24,847 bases of DNA from Deltaproteobacteria bacterium. Lineage in GTDB: Bacteria; Desulfobacterota; Desulfobaccia; Desulfobaccales; Desulfobaccaceae. A program made the translations under genes and the position numbers. The notes beneath the pieces are model-generated. The model had not been told where the DNA came from, searched no databases, and was given only the letters and a program-made list of their open reading frames with translations. The stretch spans positions 1-24,847 of the forward strand of contig VGSX01000016.1 in assembly GCA_016874895.1 (NCBI GenBank). The letters are read 5' to 3'. Every line of letters starts with the position of its first letter. Positions within the stretch are counted from its first letter, which is position 1. Shown one piece after another: positions 13,421 to 21,666 of this stretch.

Positions 13421-14803
13421 ATGAAAATAATCCTGCTCAATCCTCCCGGCCACCGTCCGGGAGGTGACAGTTTAGTGGTCCCCCCCCTGGGATTGGCCTA
13501 TCTGGCAGCAGTCCTGCGCCAGGAGGGGTTTGCAGTTTCCCTTAAAGATGCCTTTGCCGAAAGGCTGAGCTGGGACGACTTGGCCGCTTATCTTAAAGCT
13601 GAGGCACCTGATATCCTGGGACTGAGCAGCGTCACCCACACCATCGCCTCGGCCTTCAAGGCGGTCCAGTTAGCCCGGCCGCATGTATCCACCATTGTCA
13701 TGGGAGGCCCCCATATTTCCGTTTATGGCCAGGAAATATTCCAGCAATGCCCGGAGCTGGACCTCGGGGTCGTGGGGGAAGGTGAAGAAACCATCACAGA
13801 GCTGGTGACCGCCCTGGCCGCGGGACGCTCCCCGGAGGGCATCCCCGGAGTAATAGGAAAAGATTTCATCGGCCCTCAGCGCCCCCTAATCAGTAACCTC
13901 GATCAACTGCCGTTCCCGGCCCGTGACCTCCTTCCCCTGAATAACTACCATTATGCCTTGTCCAAGGGGAGGCGGGTCATGACTCTCTTCACCTCCCGGG
14001 GCTGCCCGTATCATTGTATTTTCTGTGACAAATCGATTTTCGGCTCCCGCTGGCGGGCCCGTTCGGCCCAGAATATCCTGGCGGAAATCGATGAACTAGT
14101 GCAGCGTTTTAAAACCTACTCCCTGATTATCTATGACGATCTTTTTACCCTGAACACCGACCGGGTGACGGAAATCTGTGAAGGCATACTCCAGCGAGGC
14201 TACAGACTGGATTGGAAGTGCGAAAGCCGGGTTAATTTGGTTGATCAATCAAGCCTGGCCACCCTTAAGCTGATGAAACGCGCCGGCTGCTCCCTGATCG
14301 CCTATGGGGTGGAGTCCGGCAACCAACATGCTCTTGATTACCTGAATAAAAAAATCACTGTGGAACAGATCCGCCGGGCCTTTGCCCTGACCCACCAGGC
14401 GGGCCTGGAAACCATGGCTTATTTTATCCTGGGCCTCCCGGTGGAAAGTTACGCCGATGGCCTGCGAACCATTGCATTCGCCCAAGAGATCGATCCCACC
14501 TATGTCCAATTTGCCACCCTGTCCCCTTTTTATGGGACGACCCTCCATCGAGAGGCCCAGGAAAAGGGCTGGTATCAAGAAATCGACACGCCCGGACCCC
14601 TGGACAAAGGACCCAAAAGGCCGGTTCTGCTGGCGCCGCAATGGGATCAGGGTAATCTCCAGAAAATCGTCCGCCGGGCCCACCTCTCTTTTTATCTGCG
14701 GCCCCGTTATGTGCTGAAAAGATTGCTCACGATTAACAGCTTCCCGCAATTCGTCAATTCTGTGCGGGGCTTCCTGGATCTGGCCAGGTGGCTGACCCGA
14801 TGA
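13421..14803 (+). CDS. B12-binding-domain radical SAM protein
   Basis: 460 residues. An N-terminal cobalamin-binding-type Rossmann domain (1 to ~150; P-P-L-G-L-A-Y-L-A-A-V-L-R, then V-M-G-G-P-H and V-V-G-E-G-E-E-T) lacks the D-x-H-x-x-G lower-ligand motif, as is common in this group. The radical SAM barrel has the cluster motif C195-P-Y-H-C199-I-F-C202 and later I-A-Y-G-V-E-S-G and I-L-G-L-P. Such enzymes carry out radical methylations or rearrangements on unreactive carbons. Its stop overlaps the next gene's start (ATGA), so it is co-expressed with a GT-C enzyme, pointing to modification of a sugar or lipid carrier. It shares P-F-P-A-R-D-L-L-P and the cluster region with the 19680-21092 protein. 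The substrate is unknown. Confidence 0.88.
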   Translation: MKIILLNPPGHRPGGDSLVVPPLGLAYLAAVLRQEGFAVSLKDAFAERLSWDDLAAYLKAEAPDILGLSSVTHTIASAFKAVQLARPHVSTIVMGGPHISVYGQEIFQQCPELDLGVVGEGEETITELVTALAAGRSPEGIPGVIGKDFIGPQRPLISNLDQLPFPARDLLPLNNYHYALSKGRRVMTLFTSRGCPYHCIFCDKSIFGSRWRARSAQNILAEIDELVQRFKTYSLIIYDDLFTLNTDRVTEICEGILQRGYRLDWKCESRVNLVDQSSLATLKLMKRAGCSLIAYGVESGNQHALDYLNKKITVEQIRRAFALTHQAGLETMAYFILGLPVESYADGLRTIAFAQEIDPTYVQFATLSPFYGTTLHREAQEKGWYQEIDTPGPLDKGPKRPVLLAPQWDQGNLQKIVRRAHLSFYLRPRYVLKRLLTINSFPQFVNSVRGFLDLARWLTR

Positions 14804-16578
14804 GCCCAACAAGCCGGGACTTCTCCCGGCTGGTCGCCGAAACCAGCCACCTCTGGTTCTGGGCCATTTTAATGCTGGCCCTGGGTCTGCGGCTTTTCTG
14901 GCTTCTCATTTATCAGGGGCATTATGGCTACGATGCCATCCGTTATCTCTGGATAAGTCAGCATCTCACCTTCGGGGAATGGGACAAGGTTCCCCAACTG
15001 TGGACCCAGCCCCTCTTGCCTCTAAGCATCGGAATGCTGTCGTTTCTGACCGGCGACCATATCTGGTCTGCCCGCTTTCTGGGGATTTTGGGTAATACCC
15101 TGGCAGTGGGATCGGCCATGCTGCTGGTCCGGCAAGGTTTCCCGCAACGCCCCGCCCTGGCCTGGCTCACGGGTCTTGGCCTGGCCTTTAGCCATGTCTG
15201 GACTCAGCTCGCTCCCTTCGCTGTCACGGAAAACCTTTTTTTTCCCCTTGTTATGGGCCTCTTGATCTTATTTGTCCGTCTGTTCCAAAAACCTGATTGG
15301 CCCACCGGACTGATCTTTGGACTCTTTTGGGGCTTAGCTTATCTTACCCGGGACAACGGCCTGTTTTTCGGCCTGGTCTTTTTTCTTTTCCTGATCCTGG
15401 CAGAGATGGTCCGGCCGGCTGCCCTTAAGGAAAAAATCCTCCGGACCCTCCGTTTAGCCGCTCCCGTCTTAGGGATTTTAGCTTTAATTCTAACATGTTG
15501 GATGTATTGGTATTATATCACCTTTGGGATTATCTCGCTGGGAGAGGGACGCCACTTTATCCTCAACGAACTGGCCCTGGAGGGCCAGGGGGAACATCCG
15601 GTCACGTATGAGCAGGGCGGCATCGGCTATTTAAAATTACGACCCTACGAGTATATGGAATTTACCCGAGCCCCCCTGCCCGGAGACAGCCGCTATCCCC
15701 AGGGAAAATGGCAGATCCTCTGGGGTGATGGCACGTGGCCAAGAATCAAAAGAAATCTCCACATCACTTTCAAAGAAATTAAACCCATCATCCTGCCGGG
15801 CCTGATCGGGCTGGTGCTTCTCTTTAGGAAAGGATATTTATTCAATGCCAACACCAGGGTGATGTGGTGGGCCCTGGGGGCCAGCCTGGTTCTCCTGGGA
15901 TTGCACCTCATCGGCCTGGTAAAAGAAGCTCGCCATATTGCCTGGTTTTTTCCCTGGCTCTTTTTAGGGTCAGCCGCCACTTTTTTGTGGACCTGGGAAC
16001 GCCTGCCCCACTGGCTCCCCCAAAAAAAACGACCCGCCTGGACGGTGCTGTTATTAGGCCTTGTAGGCCTTTTCCTGCTTCTATATCCTGATTATATTAA
16101 AGAAGCCCCGCACAAATGGCGTATCCGCCATATTCCCCATGTCTACCAGCTGGCTGGGGAATATCTCATGGAACATCATGGTCCCGGCGCGGTGATCAGC
16201 TCCCGCCAGGTTGAGGTAGTGTATCGCTGTCAGGGCGGAGCTATCGGGGTCCCCGAAGGCTCGCCCGCTGACATAATGGAGTGGCTCTATCTCGGCAAGG
16301 CCGATTATCTGCTGTTTATAAATCGTTATCCCCGAACCGAGGCTCAGCAATTTTTCTGGGGAGACCCCGATCTCATCCGGCAGCAGTATCCCGAACTGGA
16401 ACTGCTGACAGAATTTCATTCGGAAAATTCAAACTATCCCCAACATGCCCGACTTTTCCGGTTCCATCCCCAGGCCGCCACTTTCGAACAGTATCGGGCC
16501 AAATATCCCTGGGCCGGCACCCCTCCCAGACCTCCCGGAGCCGGAAAAGCAACCGGCCAACCGGGATCTGCAGGCTGA
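14800..16578 (+). CDS. GT-C-type glycosyltransferase (ArnT/PMT-like)
   Basis: 592 residues from ATG 14800, which overlaps the radical SAM stop by four bases; a GTG four codons earlier is an alternative. It has about ten membrane segments. The first outer loop carries Y-G-Y-D-A-I-R-Y-L-W-I-S (about 46-57) with the conserved acidic residue of the ArnT/PMT_2 superfamily. A later F-A-V-T-E-N-L-F-F-P-L helix is the family's second signature. The C-terminal ~150 residues form an outer soluble domain (V-I-S-S-R-Q-V ... Y-L-L-F-I-N-R). These enzymes move a sugar from a polyprenyl-phosphate donor to a lipid, glycan or protein. This is the second large GT-C of the cluster, so two separate transfers are likely. 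Confidence 0.78.
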   Translation: MSPTSRDFSRLVAETSHLWFWAILMLALGLRLFWLLIYQGHYGYDAIRYLWISQHLTFGEWDKVPQLWTQPLLPLSIGMLSFLTGDHIWSARFLGILGNTLAVGSAMLLVRQGFPQRPALAWLTGLGLAFSHVWTQLAPFAVTENLFFPLVMGLLILFVRLFQKPDWPTGLIFGLFWGLAYLTRDNGLFFGLVFFLFLILAEMVRPAALKEKILRTLRLAAPVLGILALILTCWMYWYYITFGIISLGEGRHFILNELALEGQGEHPVTYEQGGIGYLKLRPYEYMEFTRAPLPGDSRYPQGKWQILWGDGTWPRIKRNLHITFKEIKPIILPGLIGLVLLFRKGYLFNANTRVMWWALGASLVLLGLHLIGLVKEARHIAWFFPWLFLGSAATFLWTWERLPHWLPQKKRPAWTVLLLGLVGLFLLLYPDYIKEAPHKWRIRHIPHVYQLAGEYLMEHHGPGAVISSRQVEVVYRCQGGAIGVPEGSPADIMEWLYLGKADYLLFINRYPRTEAQQFFWGDPDLIRQQYPELELLTEFHSENSNYPQHARLFRFHPQAATFEQYRAKYPWAGTPPRPPGAGKATGQPGSAG

Positions 16579-16657
16579 CAGGGCTTTTAAGTGATCAGCC
16601 GATTGACCTTAATAGCGAGGCACTGTTATACTCTGAGGCAATTGAGGGTGCTCTCCC

Positions 16658-17737
16658 ATGGTAAGTAATTTTCCTCAGCGAGTCTTAATTGTTTCCTATG
16701 GCCCCAAGCCACCGCTAGCCGAAGCCATGGCTGCCGGTTTTGCATCTTTGGGGAGCCAGACCAGAATTTTTCACTCCTGGTTGTGTAATACCCTTTACGA
16801 CCGCTTTATTATTCATCCTGTCAACCATTATGCCCGGGTTTTGCGGCTTGTGCCCAAAAATACCAATTTATTTGAAGGTCATCCCAAGTCCCATAAAGAA
16901 TGGCGCAGCCAGGAATTACTCCGCTTAGCCCAGGACTTCAAACCCGAGTTGATCGTTATCACCGGAATCCAACGGTTTACCGAAGCTGTCCTGGAACAAT
17001 TACACCGGTTGACCACCGTGTTCTACTGGTTCAGCGAATCCGAGGACCGGTTCCCCGAGATTAAAAACGAGCTGAAATTTTATCACCATAGTTATTTCTT
17101 CTCCTCTGCTGCTCTCGCCCAGGCCCAGGAACTGGGCCTTAAAAATCTCGGCTTCCTTCAACCCGGGATTGATACCAACAGATTTCGGCCGCTGCCCCAG
17201 AGGCAGATCTATGACTGGTGCTTTGTGGGGCAGTGGCATGGACGCCGGCAGCAGTATGTTGCAGGACTGGCCGAAGTTTCTAAAAACTTCGTAATCTACG
17301 GGCCCCGCTGGCGTAAACATAATTGGCAGAACCCGCGTATTTTATTTCGCATCAAAGGCGCCGGCATCTGGGGGGATGACGTAGTCACATTATATAATCA
17401 GACTAAAGTGGTGGTTAACATTTCGGTATGGAGTGATGAAACCAGGGGCGGTGCCGGGGCTAATACCCGTCTGTTGGAAATTCCAGCCTGTCAGGTCTGT
17501 TTATTGAGTGATTTTAATCGGGATGCCGAGCTGTTGATGACGCCGGGCAAAGAGTTTGTCAGTGCCCAGAACCTGCCGGAGATGCAGCAACAGTTGGCAG
17601 AACTGCTAGCCGATGACGAACAACGCCGGCACATCGCCCTGAACGGCTATCACCGGGCCTCAACGGGCCGGACCTATAATGATCTGGCAGCCCAGCTCTG
17701 CACCGACTGGGAGGCGCAGCGGACTGGTGACCGATAA
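16658..17737 (+). CDS. CgeB-like cytoplasmic glycosyltransferase
   Basis: 359 residues, soluble, GT-B-like. The N-terminal half carries R-V-L-I-V-S-Y-G-P-K and a P-E-L-I-V-I-T-G segment. The C-terminal half has F-L-Q-P-G-I-D-T-N-R-F-R-P, D-W-C-F-V-G-Q-W-H-G-R-R, and G-G-A-G-A-N-T-R-L-L-E-I-P-A-C, close to the N-x-R-x-F/L-E motif of the CgeB/Glyco_trans_1_2 group (PF13524). Such enzymes transfer a nucleotide-activated sugar in the cytoplasm. It lies 79 bases after the GT-C gene. Donor and acceptor are unknown. The following ~106 bases are AT-rich and hold a possible 25-residue peptide gene. Confidence 0.8.
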   Translation: MVSNFPQRVLIVSYGPKPPLAEAMAAGFASLGSQTRIFHSWLCNTLYDRFIIHPVNHYARVLRLVPKNTNLFEGHPKSHKEWRSQELLRLAQDFKPELIVITGIQRFTEAVLEQLHRLTTVFYWFSESEDRFPEIKNELKFYHHSYFFSSAALAQAQELGLKNLGFLQPGIDTNRFRPLPQRQIYDWCFVGQWHGRRQQYVAGLAEVSKNFVIYGPRWRKHNWQNPRILFRIKGAGIWGDDVVTLYNQTKVVVNISVWSDETRGGAGANTRLLEIPACQVCLLSDFNRDAELLMTPGKEFVSAQNLPEMQQQLAELLADDEQRRHIALNGYHRASTGRTYNDLAAQLCTDWEAQRTGDR

Positions 17738-17769
17738 GCAATACTTCTGTATGCCCAAAACTACACTCA

Positions 17770-17847
17770 ATGTGGAAAAAGATTAAAGATTACATAAATA
17801 ATACCATCTATAACACAAAGTGGTATAAGATTGTGAGGCACCTTTGA
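17770..17847 (+). CDS. Possible 25-residue basic peptide upstream of the aminotransferase
   Basis: ATG 17770 opens 25 codons rich in W, K, Y, N and I. The TGA at 17845-17847 overlaps the TTG start of the aminotransferase. The stretch is much more AT-rich than its neighbours and no ribosome site is clear. The stop/start overlap hints at a leader peptide that couples translation, but chance is equally possible. Confidence 0.25.
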   Translation: MWKKIKDYINNTIYNTKWYKIVRHL

Positions 17848-18983
17848 ATAACGATTTACCCGTGATCCCGGTTCTTAAGCCATGTTACGATGAAGAAGAA
17901 ATTAAGGCGGTATCCGAAGTCATCAGAAGTGGCTGGGTAGGGTTAGGGCCAAAAACCCAGGAATTTGAAGAAGCCTTTGCCGATTACATCGGCTGTGATT
18001 TCGCCGTGGGACTGAACTCAGGGACTGCAGCCTTGCACCTGGCAGTATTATCTCTCCAATTGAAGCCGGGAGATGAAGTAATTGTTCCACCCATTACCTT
18101 TGTGTCTACCTGTCATGTAGTACGATACTGTGATGCCGTGCCGGTTTTTTGTGATGTTTGTCCGGATACCTTAAATATCGATCCCAAGGATATCGAAGAG
18201 AAACTTACTCCCCAGACCAAAGCTTTGATCTGTGTTCATTATGGCGGTCATCCCTGCGATATGGATGCAATCCTTGACTTGACGGAACCGCGGGGCATCA
18301 AGGTGATCGAAGATGCCGCGCATGCTTGTGGGGCAACTTATAAGGACCGCAAAGTAGGGAGTATTTCAGAAATCACCTGTTTCAGTTTTCATGCTGTCAA
18401 AAATCTGGCTATGGGTGAAGGTGGGGCGATCACCATCAATTCAGACTGGTATGCCAGATTTTTTAGAGAGATGCGCTGGCTGGGCATCACCAAAGATACT
18501 TATACCCGCACAGTCGATGAAAAGATTTATGCCTGGCGTTATTGGGTTGATAAGCTCGGTTATAAATATCACCTCTCGGACATCGCCGCGGCCATCGGTT
18601 TGGTGCAATTGCAGAAACTTGAGGCTCATAATGCCAAACGCCGGGCTCTGGTCGAAAGATATAACCAGGCGTTTGCCGATCTAGAATATCTCGAAACACC
18701 GGTAGAACACAGTTATGCCAAAAGTTCATGGCATCTCTACGTGATCAAACTTCCCAACCAGCGTTGCCGTGACGACCTCATCAGACACCTTAAAGACCAT
18801 AGGATAAGTCCTGGAGTCCATTATTACCCCATAAATCTGCACCCGTATTATCAGTATGTGAAAGCCGAAGTCCCGGTCGCCAACGCCATCTGGAAAAGAA
18901 TCCTGACTTTGCCCCTGTTCCCCGGTCTTTCCCAGGCAGATCAGGATCGGGTAATCGAGGCTGTTATGTCATTCAAGCCGTGA
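17844..18983 (+). CDS. DegT/DnrJ/EryC1-family PLP sugar aminotransferase (PseC-like)
   Basis: 379 residues, full length for the family. This enzyme aminates a keto-sugar nucleotide using PLP. Key features are the N-terminal G-W-V-G-L-G-P-K-T-Q-E-F-E (30-42), the PLP phosphate-binding N-S-G-T-A-A-L-H (58-65), I-E-D-A-A-H with D157 contacting the pyridine nitrogen, and the Schiff-base lysine K186 in S-F-H-A-V-K-N. The run G-S-I-S-E-I-T-C-F-S-F-H and the following G-E-G-G-A-I are typical of PseC/WecE-type enzymes. The start is TTG 17844 after GTGAGG. The acetyltransferase gene overlaps its stop by four bases, so a coupled amination and N-acetylation of a 4-keto-6-deoxy sugar is likely. No dehydratase is seen in the window. 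Confidence 0.9.
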   Translation: MNNDLPVIPVLKPCYDEEEIKAVSEVIRSGWVGLGPKTQEFEEAFADYIGCDFAVGLNSGTAALHLAVLSLQLKPGDEVIVPPITFVSTCHVVRYCDAVPVFCDVCPDTLNIDPKDIEEKLTPQTKALICVHYGGHPCDMDAILDLTEPRGIKVIEDAAHACGATYKDRKVGSISEITCFSFHAVKNLAMGEGGAITINSDWYARFFREMRWLGITKDTYTRTVDEKIYAWRYWVDKLGYKYHLSDIAAAIGLVQLQKLEAHNAKRRALVERYNQAFADLEYLETPVEHSYAKSSWHLYVIKLPNQRCRDDLIRHLKDHRISPGVHYYPINLHPYYQYVKAEVPVANAIWKRILTLPLFPGLSQADQDRVIEAVMSFKP

Positions 18984-19510
18984 AATTTATTGGTAAAGAA
19001 GCATCCTTGGAAATTCCCGGCCCCAGGGTTCACCTTCGCCTGATAAGTCAGCAGGAGACCGAGTTAATCAGGCAGTGGCGAAATCAGGACCACATCCGGG
19101 TATGGTTTAAATATTCCGAGATCATCTCGCAAGATGAACAGCAAGTATGGTGGGAGGGATATCAGCAGCGCCATAATGATCTTATGTTTATAATATGGCA
19201 GCAAGCCCAAGCCCGTCCTGTCGGCACAGTCGCTTTATACCATATTGATCTTAATGCAGGTTCTGCTGAATTCGGGCGTTTAATTATTGCTTCAGCTGAC
19301 GATCGGGGGAAAGGTTTGGCCCAGGAAGCCTCTCAGGTTCTTCTTGATTGGGCCAGGCAAGAGTTATCTCTGACCCGGATCTCCCTCGAGGTTCATCTTG
19401 ACAACGCCCCGGCGATCGCTCTGTATCGAAAACTCGGTTTTTCAGAGCTGGGGAGTTGCGGGCAATTTTTAAAAATGGAAGTGCGTTTCCCTCCGGGTCA
19501 ACCCGGCTGA
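18980..19510 (+). CDS. GNAT-family N-acetyltransferase, probably sugar-amine (PseH-like)
   Basis: 176 residues starting at GTG 18980, overlapping the aminotransferase stop (GTGA). Acetyltransf_3-type features are V-H-L-R-L-I-S at the start, R-Q-W-R-N near 30, V-G-T-V-A-L-Y-H-I-D in the core, and the acetyl-CoA loop D-D-R-G-K-G-L-A-Q-E-A (near 107-117), then L-Y-R-K-L-G-F. The W-R-N...W-F sequence near the N-terminus resembles PseH, which N-acetylates UDP-4-amino sugars. The tight coupling to the aminotransferase supports acetylation of its product. A ribosomal-protein acetyltransferase role is less likely in this context. Confidence 0.82.
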   Translation: MKFIGKEASLEIPGPRVHLRLISQQETELIRQWRNQDHIRVWFKYSEIISQDEQQVWWEGYQQRHNDLMFIIWQQAQARPVGTVALYHIDLNAGSAEFGRLIIASADDRGKGLAQEASQVLLDWARQELSLTRISLEVHLDNAPAIALYRKLGFSELGSCGQFLKMEVRFPPGQPG

Positions 19511-19552
19511 GGCATCGCTGACGGGGATAACTTACTGAGGGACGTAAGGCAA

Positions 19553-19597
19553 AAAATTAAAGATAGACGTTCCGCCGTCGGCTTAAGGGTTAATTTT
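19553..19597. terminator. Possible bidirectional terminator between convergent genes
   Basis: AAAATTAA (19553-19560) and TTAATTTT (19590-19597) could pair, enclosing a small GACG/CGTC stem. It lies in the 169-base gap between the convergent acetyltransferase and radical SAM genes. The rest of the gap shows no gene. The stem is weak, so the call is tentative. Confidence 0.3.
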
Positions 19598-19679
19598 CCA
19601 CAGTCAGCACAATGCCAGCGATCCCCGGATCTTTCCCAAAAATTGTTTACCTTTGGCTGAACGCCTTTATTTAAGCCTG

Positions 19680-21092
19680 CTAACTCTGATTTTTCCACAC
19701 AAGCATCTGACTCAGGAGGCCCATCCCCCCCAGGAAATAATTTTTTAGCTCAAACCAGGTCTTGATCTGTTTGGCCATGCGCCAAAGCTGCGTCGGCCTG
19801 GCATAAAACTCGCGATAAGCCTCATAAATTATCTTCTCGAAATTAAATCGGGATCGCCCCAGGACGGACTTCTCCCCGATGGCCACAAAGTTTTTCCAGT
19901 CAATTTCCTCTAAAGGGATGTCCGAGAAAAATCTCTCAAAATCTTTGGTCCCCGGGTATGGCACCAGCATATTATGAAAAACCAGGGTGGCATTCAGATG
20001 ATTGGCGTAATCTATCGTGGCTCGAATTTCGGCCAGGTTTTCTTCATGTCCGAAAACAAAAAAAGCCTGGGATTTAATTCCCAATTTTTCGGTGATTTTT
20101 ACCAGTTCCAGGCAATGGCTCAAAGACACCGGTTTGCCAATAAGCTTCTGAATCCGGGGGATGGCTGATTCTATCCCGAAACCGATATTATAACACCCGG
20201 CCCGCTGCATCAACTCTAACAACTCTGCATTCAATCTGCTTGCCTGCGAAAAACAGAACCATTTCAGATTTAACTTCCTTCTGATCATACCCTCGCAAAT
20301 GTTCACCAGTCTGTTGGTATTCAACGTAAAGGTATCATCGGTAATGAGAAGTTGCTGGGCCCCGTATTGCTTCACCAGATATTCCATTTCTTCCAAAACA
20401 TATTCGGGGCTGTGATAACGATATTTACTCCCCATGGTATTGTGAGAGGCGCAAAAACTACACTTATACGGACAACCACGACTGGTGAGGATAGTAAAAC
20501 TCTTCTTATACCTGGAATTGTGGAGATTGGGAGGAAACAGTTCCATGGGCAACAGGTCCCGGGCCGGGAAGGGCAAAGCATCCAGGTCGGTTATGCGTGC
20601 CCGGCTCGGGGTGGAAACTACCTCATTGTTCTGTTTTAAAAATACTCCGGGGACTGCCGCAGGGTCGCGCCCGTTTTCCAGGTGTGCCACCAAATCCAGC
20701 ATGGTGTCTTCACCTTCGCCCACCACGACATAGTCAAAATAATCTGAATAATTTTCAGCAATATAGTGAGGCATGACCGAGGCATGGATACCCCCCAGCA
20801 CCACTGTGGCGCCGACGCTTTTGGCGCTTTTCGCCAGTTCAATGGCATTAAAAAAATTGGGGGTGGCGCTGCCGATGCCGATGACATCAGGACGCTCGGT
20901 GGCAAAAACCCTGGAAATGTCCTGGAAACTCATTTTTTGCGCTTCCGGCTCATATAAGCCGACTCGATGACCCTGGCGGCGGAGAACCGCCGCGATGTAG
21001 CCTAATCCCAGAGGGAAATAATAGCCAGCCGCTTTTTTGATGGGACCGTATAAATCTCTGTAAGGCGCCTGGATTAAAACAATGTGTGCCAT
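19680..21092 (-). CDS. B12-binding-domain radical SAM protein, convergent copy
   Basis: 470 residues. An N-terminal cobalamin-binding-type domain (to ~160; Y-Y-F-P-L-G-L-G-Y-I-A-A-V-L-R, V-L-G-G-I-H, V-V-V-G-E-G-E-D-T) without D-x-H-x-x-G is followed by a radical SAM barrel with C207-P-Y-K-C211-S-F-C214, then I-T-D-D-T-F-T-L-N-T and N-I-G-F-G-I-E-S-A. The shared P-F-P-A-R-D-L-L-P linker and D-D-x-F-T-L-N-T segment show it is a paralog of the 13421-14803 protein. It is alone on the minus strand, facing the glycan genes. A role in the same glycan or lipid modification is inferred only from location. The start ATG 21092 lies in T-rich context with a GGTGAT upstream. Confidence 0.85.
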   Translation of the reverse strand: MAHIVLIQAPYRDLYGPIKKAAGYYFPLGLGYIAAVLRRQGHRVGLYEPEAQKMSFQDISRVFATERPDVIGIGSATPNFFNAIELAKSAKSVGATVVLGGIHASVMPHYIAENYSDYFDYVVVGEGEDTMLDLVAHLENGRDPAAVPGVFLKQNNEVVSTPSRARITDLDALPFPARDLLPMELFPPNLHNSRYKKSFTILTSRGCPYKCSFCASHNTMGSKYRYHSPEYVLEEMEYLVKQYGAQQLLITDDTFTLNTNRLVNICEGMIRRKLNLKWFCFSQASRLNAELLELMQRAGCYNIGFGIESAIPRIQKLIGKPVSLSHCLELVKITEKLGIKSQAFFVFGHEENLAEIRATIDYANHLNATLVFHNMLVPYPGTKDFERFFSDIPLEEIDWKNFVAIGEKSVLGRSRFNFEKIIYEAYREFYARPTQLWRMAKQIKTWFELKNYFLGGMGLLSQMLVWKNQS

Positions 21093-21126
21093 TTTATCAC
21101 CATTAATCGTTTCTATCCGGAAACTT

Positions 21127-21272
21127 TCAGTCCCCTCTCCCTCCGGGAAAGGGCTAGGGTGAGGGCATAGAGTGAGTTATTTTCATAGTTCGCGGGTGAC
21201 TTATAAGTTATGAACTACCATCATCAAGCCTTCTCCCTAATTCAACGGCATTGAGGGCCAGGGGGAGGGGTG
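21127..21272. repeat. Dispersed palindromic repeat (two G/C-rich half elements)
   Basis: CCCCTCTCCCTCCGGGAAAG and GGCTAGGGTGAGGG (21127-21165) and the complementary-type half GAGGGCCAGGGGGAGGGG (about 21252-21270) look like the common 'CCCTCACCCTAGCCC' intergenic palindromes found in many proteobacteria. The copies are too diverged to form a clean long stem. They are part of the 574 gene-free bases between the radical SAM and V4R genes. Confidence 0.45.
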
Positions 21273-21314
21273 AAAATGAGAGCATAAAAATGGTAGATGG
21301 AAAGCAGGATGGTT

Positions 21315-21389
21315 CGGAGCCGGGAATGGGACTTGAACCCGCCACTTGCGGCTTAAGAAGCCTCAACTCTGCCAATTAATTATCCGAGT
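21315..21389 (-). pseudogene. Decayed tRNA-Lys(CUU)-like gene
   Basis: On the minus strand 75 bases fold as a tRNA. The T-loop TTCAAGT has three good stem pairs, the anticodon loop TTCTTAA gives CUU, the D-loop keeps ATTGGCA, and the 3' acceptor strand is TCCCGGC-T-CCG. Several positions are broken: the acceptor 5' strand ACTCGGA mispairs at two sites, the D-stem ATTA/GAGT has one mismatch, the anticodon stem has an A-G mismatch, the T-stem has a C-A mismatch, and CCA reads CCG. The 3' half is much better preserved than the 5' half. It is probably a pseudogene or a fragment left by a tRNA-targeting element. Confidence 0.6.
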
Positions 21390-21576
21390 TTGTTTTTCAA
21401 GTTAACATCTTTCAGGAAATAAGTCAATTTTGAACAAGTTGCCCTCTTATACTGCCGTATTATATGCTACAATTATCTTCCAAACAGCGATGGAAACGTG
21501 CTGGTCACTTGAGCCGCCGGGACCCGCTAGAGTCTTATGGACCAGGTGCCCCTGGTGGACGAATTACCAGGATATT

Positions 21577-21620
21577 TCAAAGTCCCCCTTTACAAAAGGG
21601 GCACTCGGGGGGATTTTCAC
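21577..21620. repeat. Dispersed CCCCCTTT/AAAGGGG palindromic repeat
   Basis: AAAGTCCCCCTTTACAAAAG and the following GGGG ... GGGGGGATTTT match the widespread 'AAATCCCCC...AAAGGGGGATTT' intergenic repeat, with a 7-base stem at 21585-21591/21595-21601. A small perfect hairpin (ACCAGG/CCTGGT, 21541-21556) precedes it. Together they mark the stretch upstream of the V4R gene as non-coding. Confidence 0.55.
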
Positions 21621-21666
21621 GGTAACACTAAAAACCGAAAAAGGTATAACTCGGGAGGTGGGTGGT

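Noticed and set aside
14249..14812. 187-codon minus-strand frame inside the radical SAM gene
   Set aside because: It is an antisense shadow of a GC-rich coding region with an intact enzyme on the plus strand.
21430..21666. 79-codon upstream extension of the V4R gene
   Set aside because: It reads through the dispersed CCCCCTTT/AAAGGGG repeat, lacks a ribosome site and has unlikely composition; ATG 21667 has a strong site.
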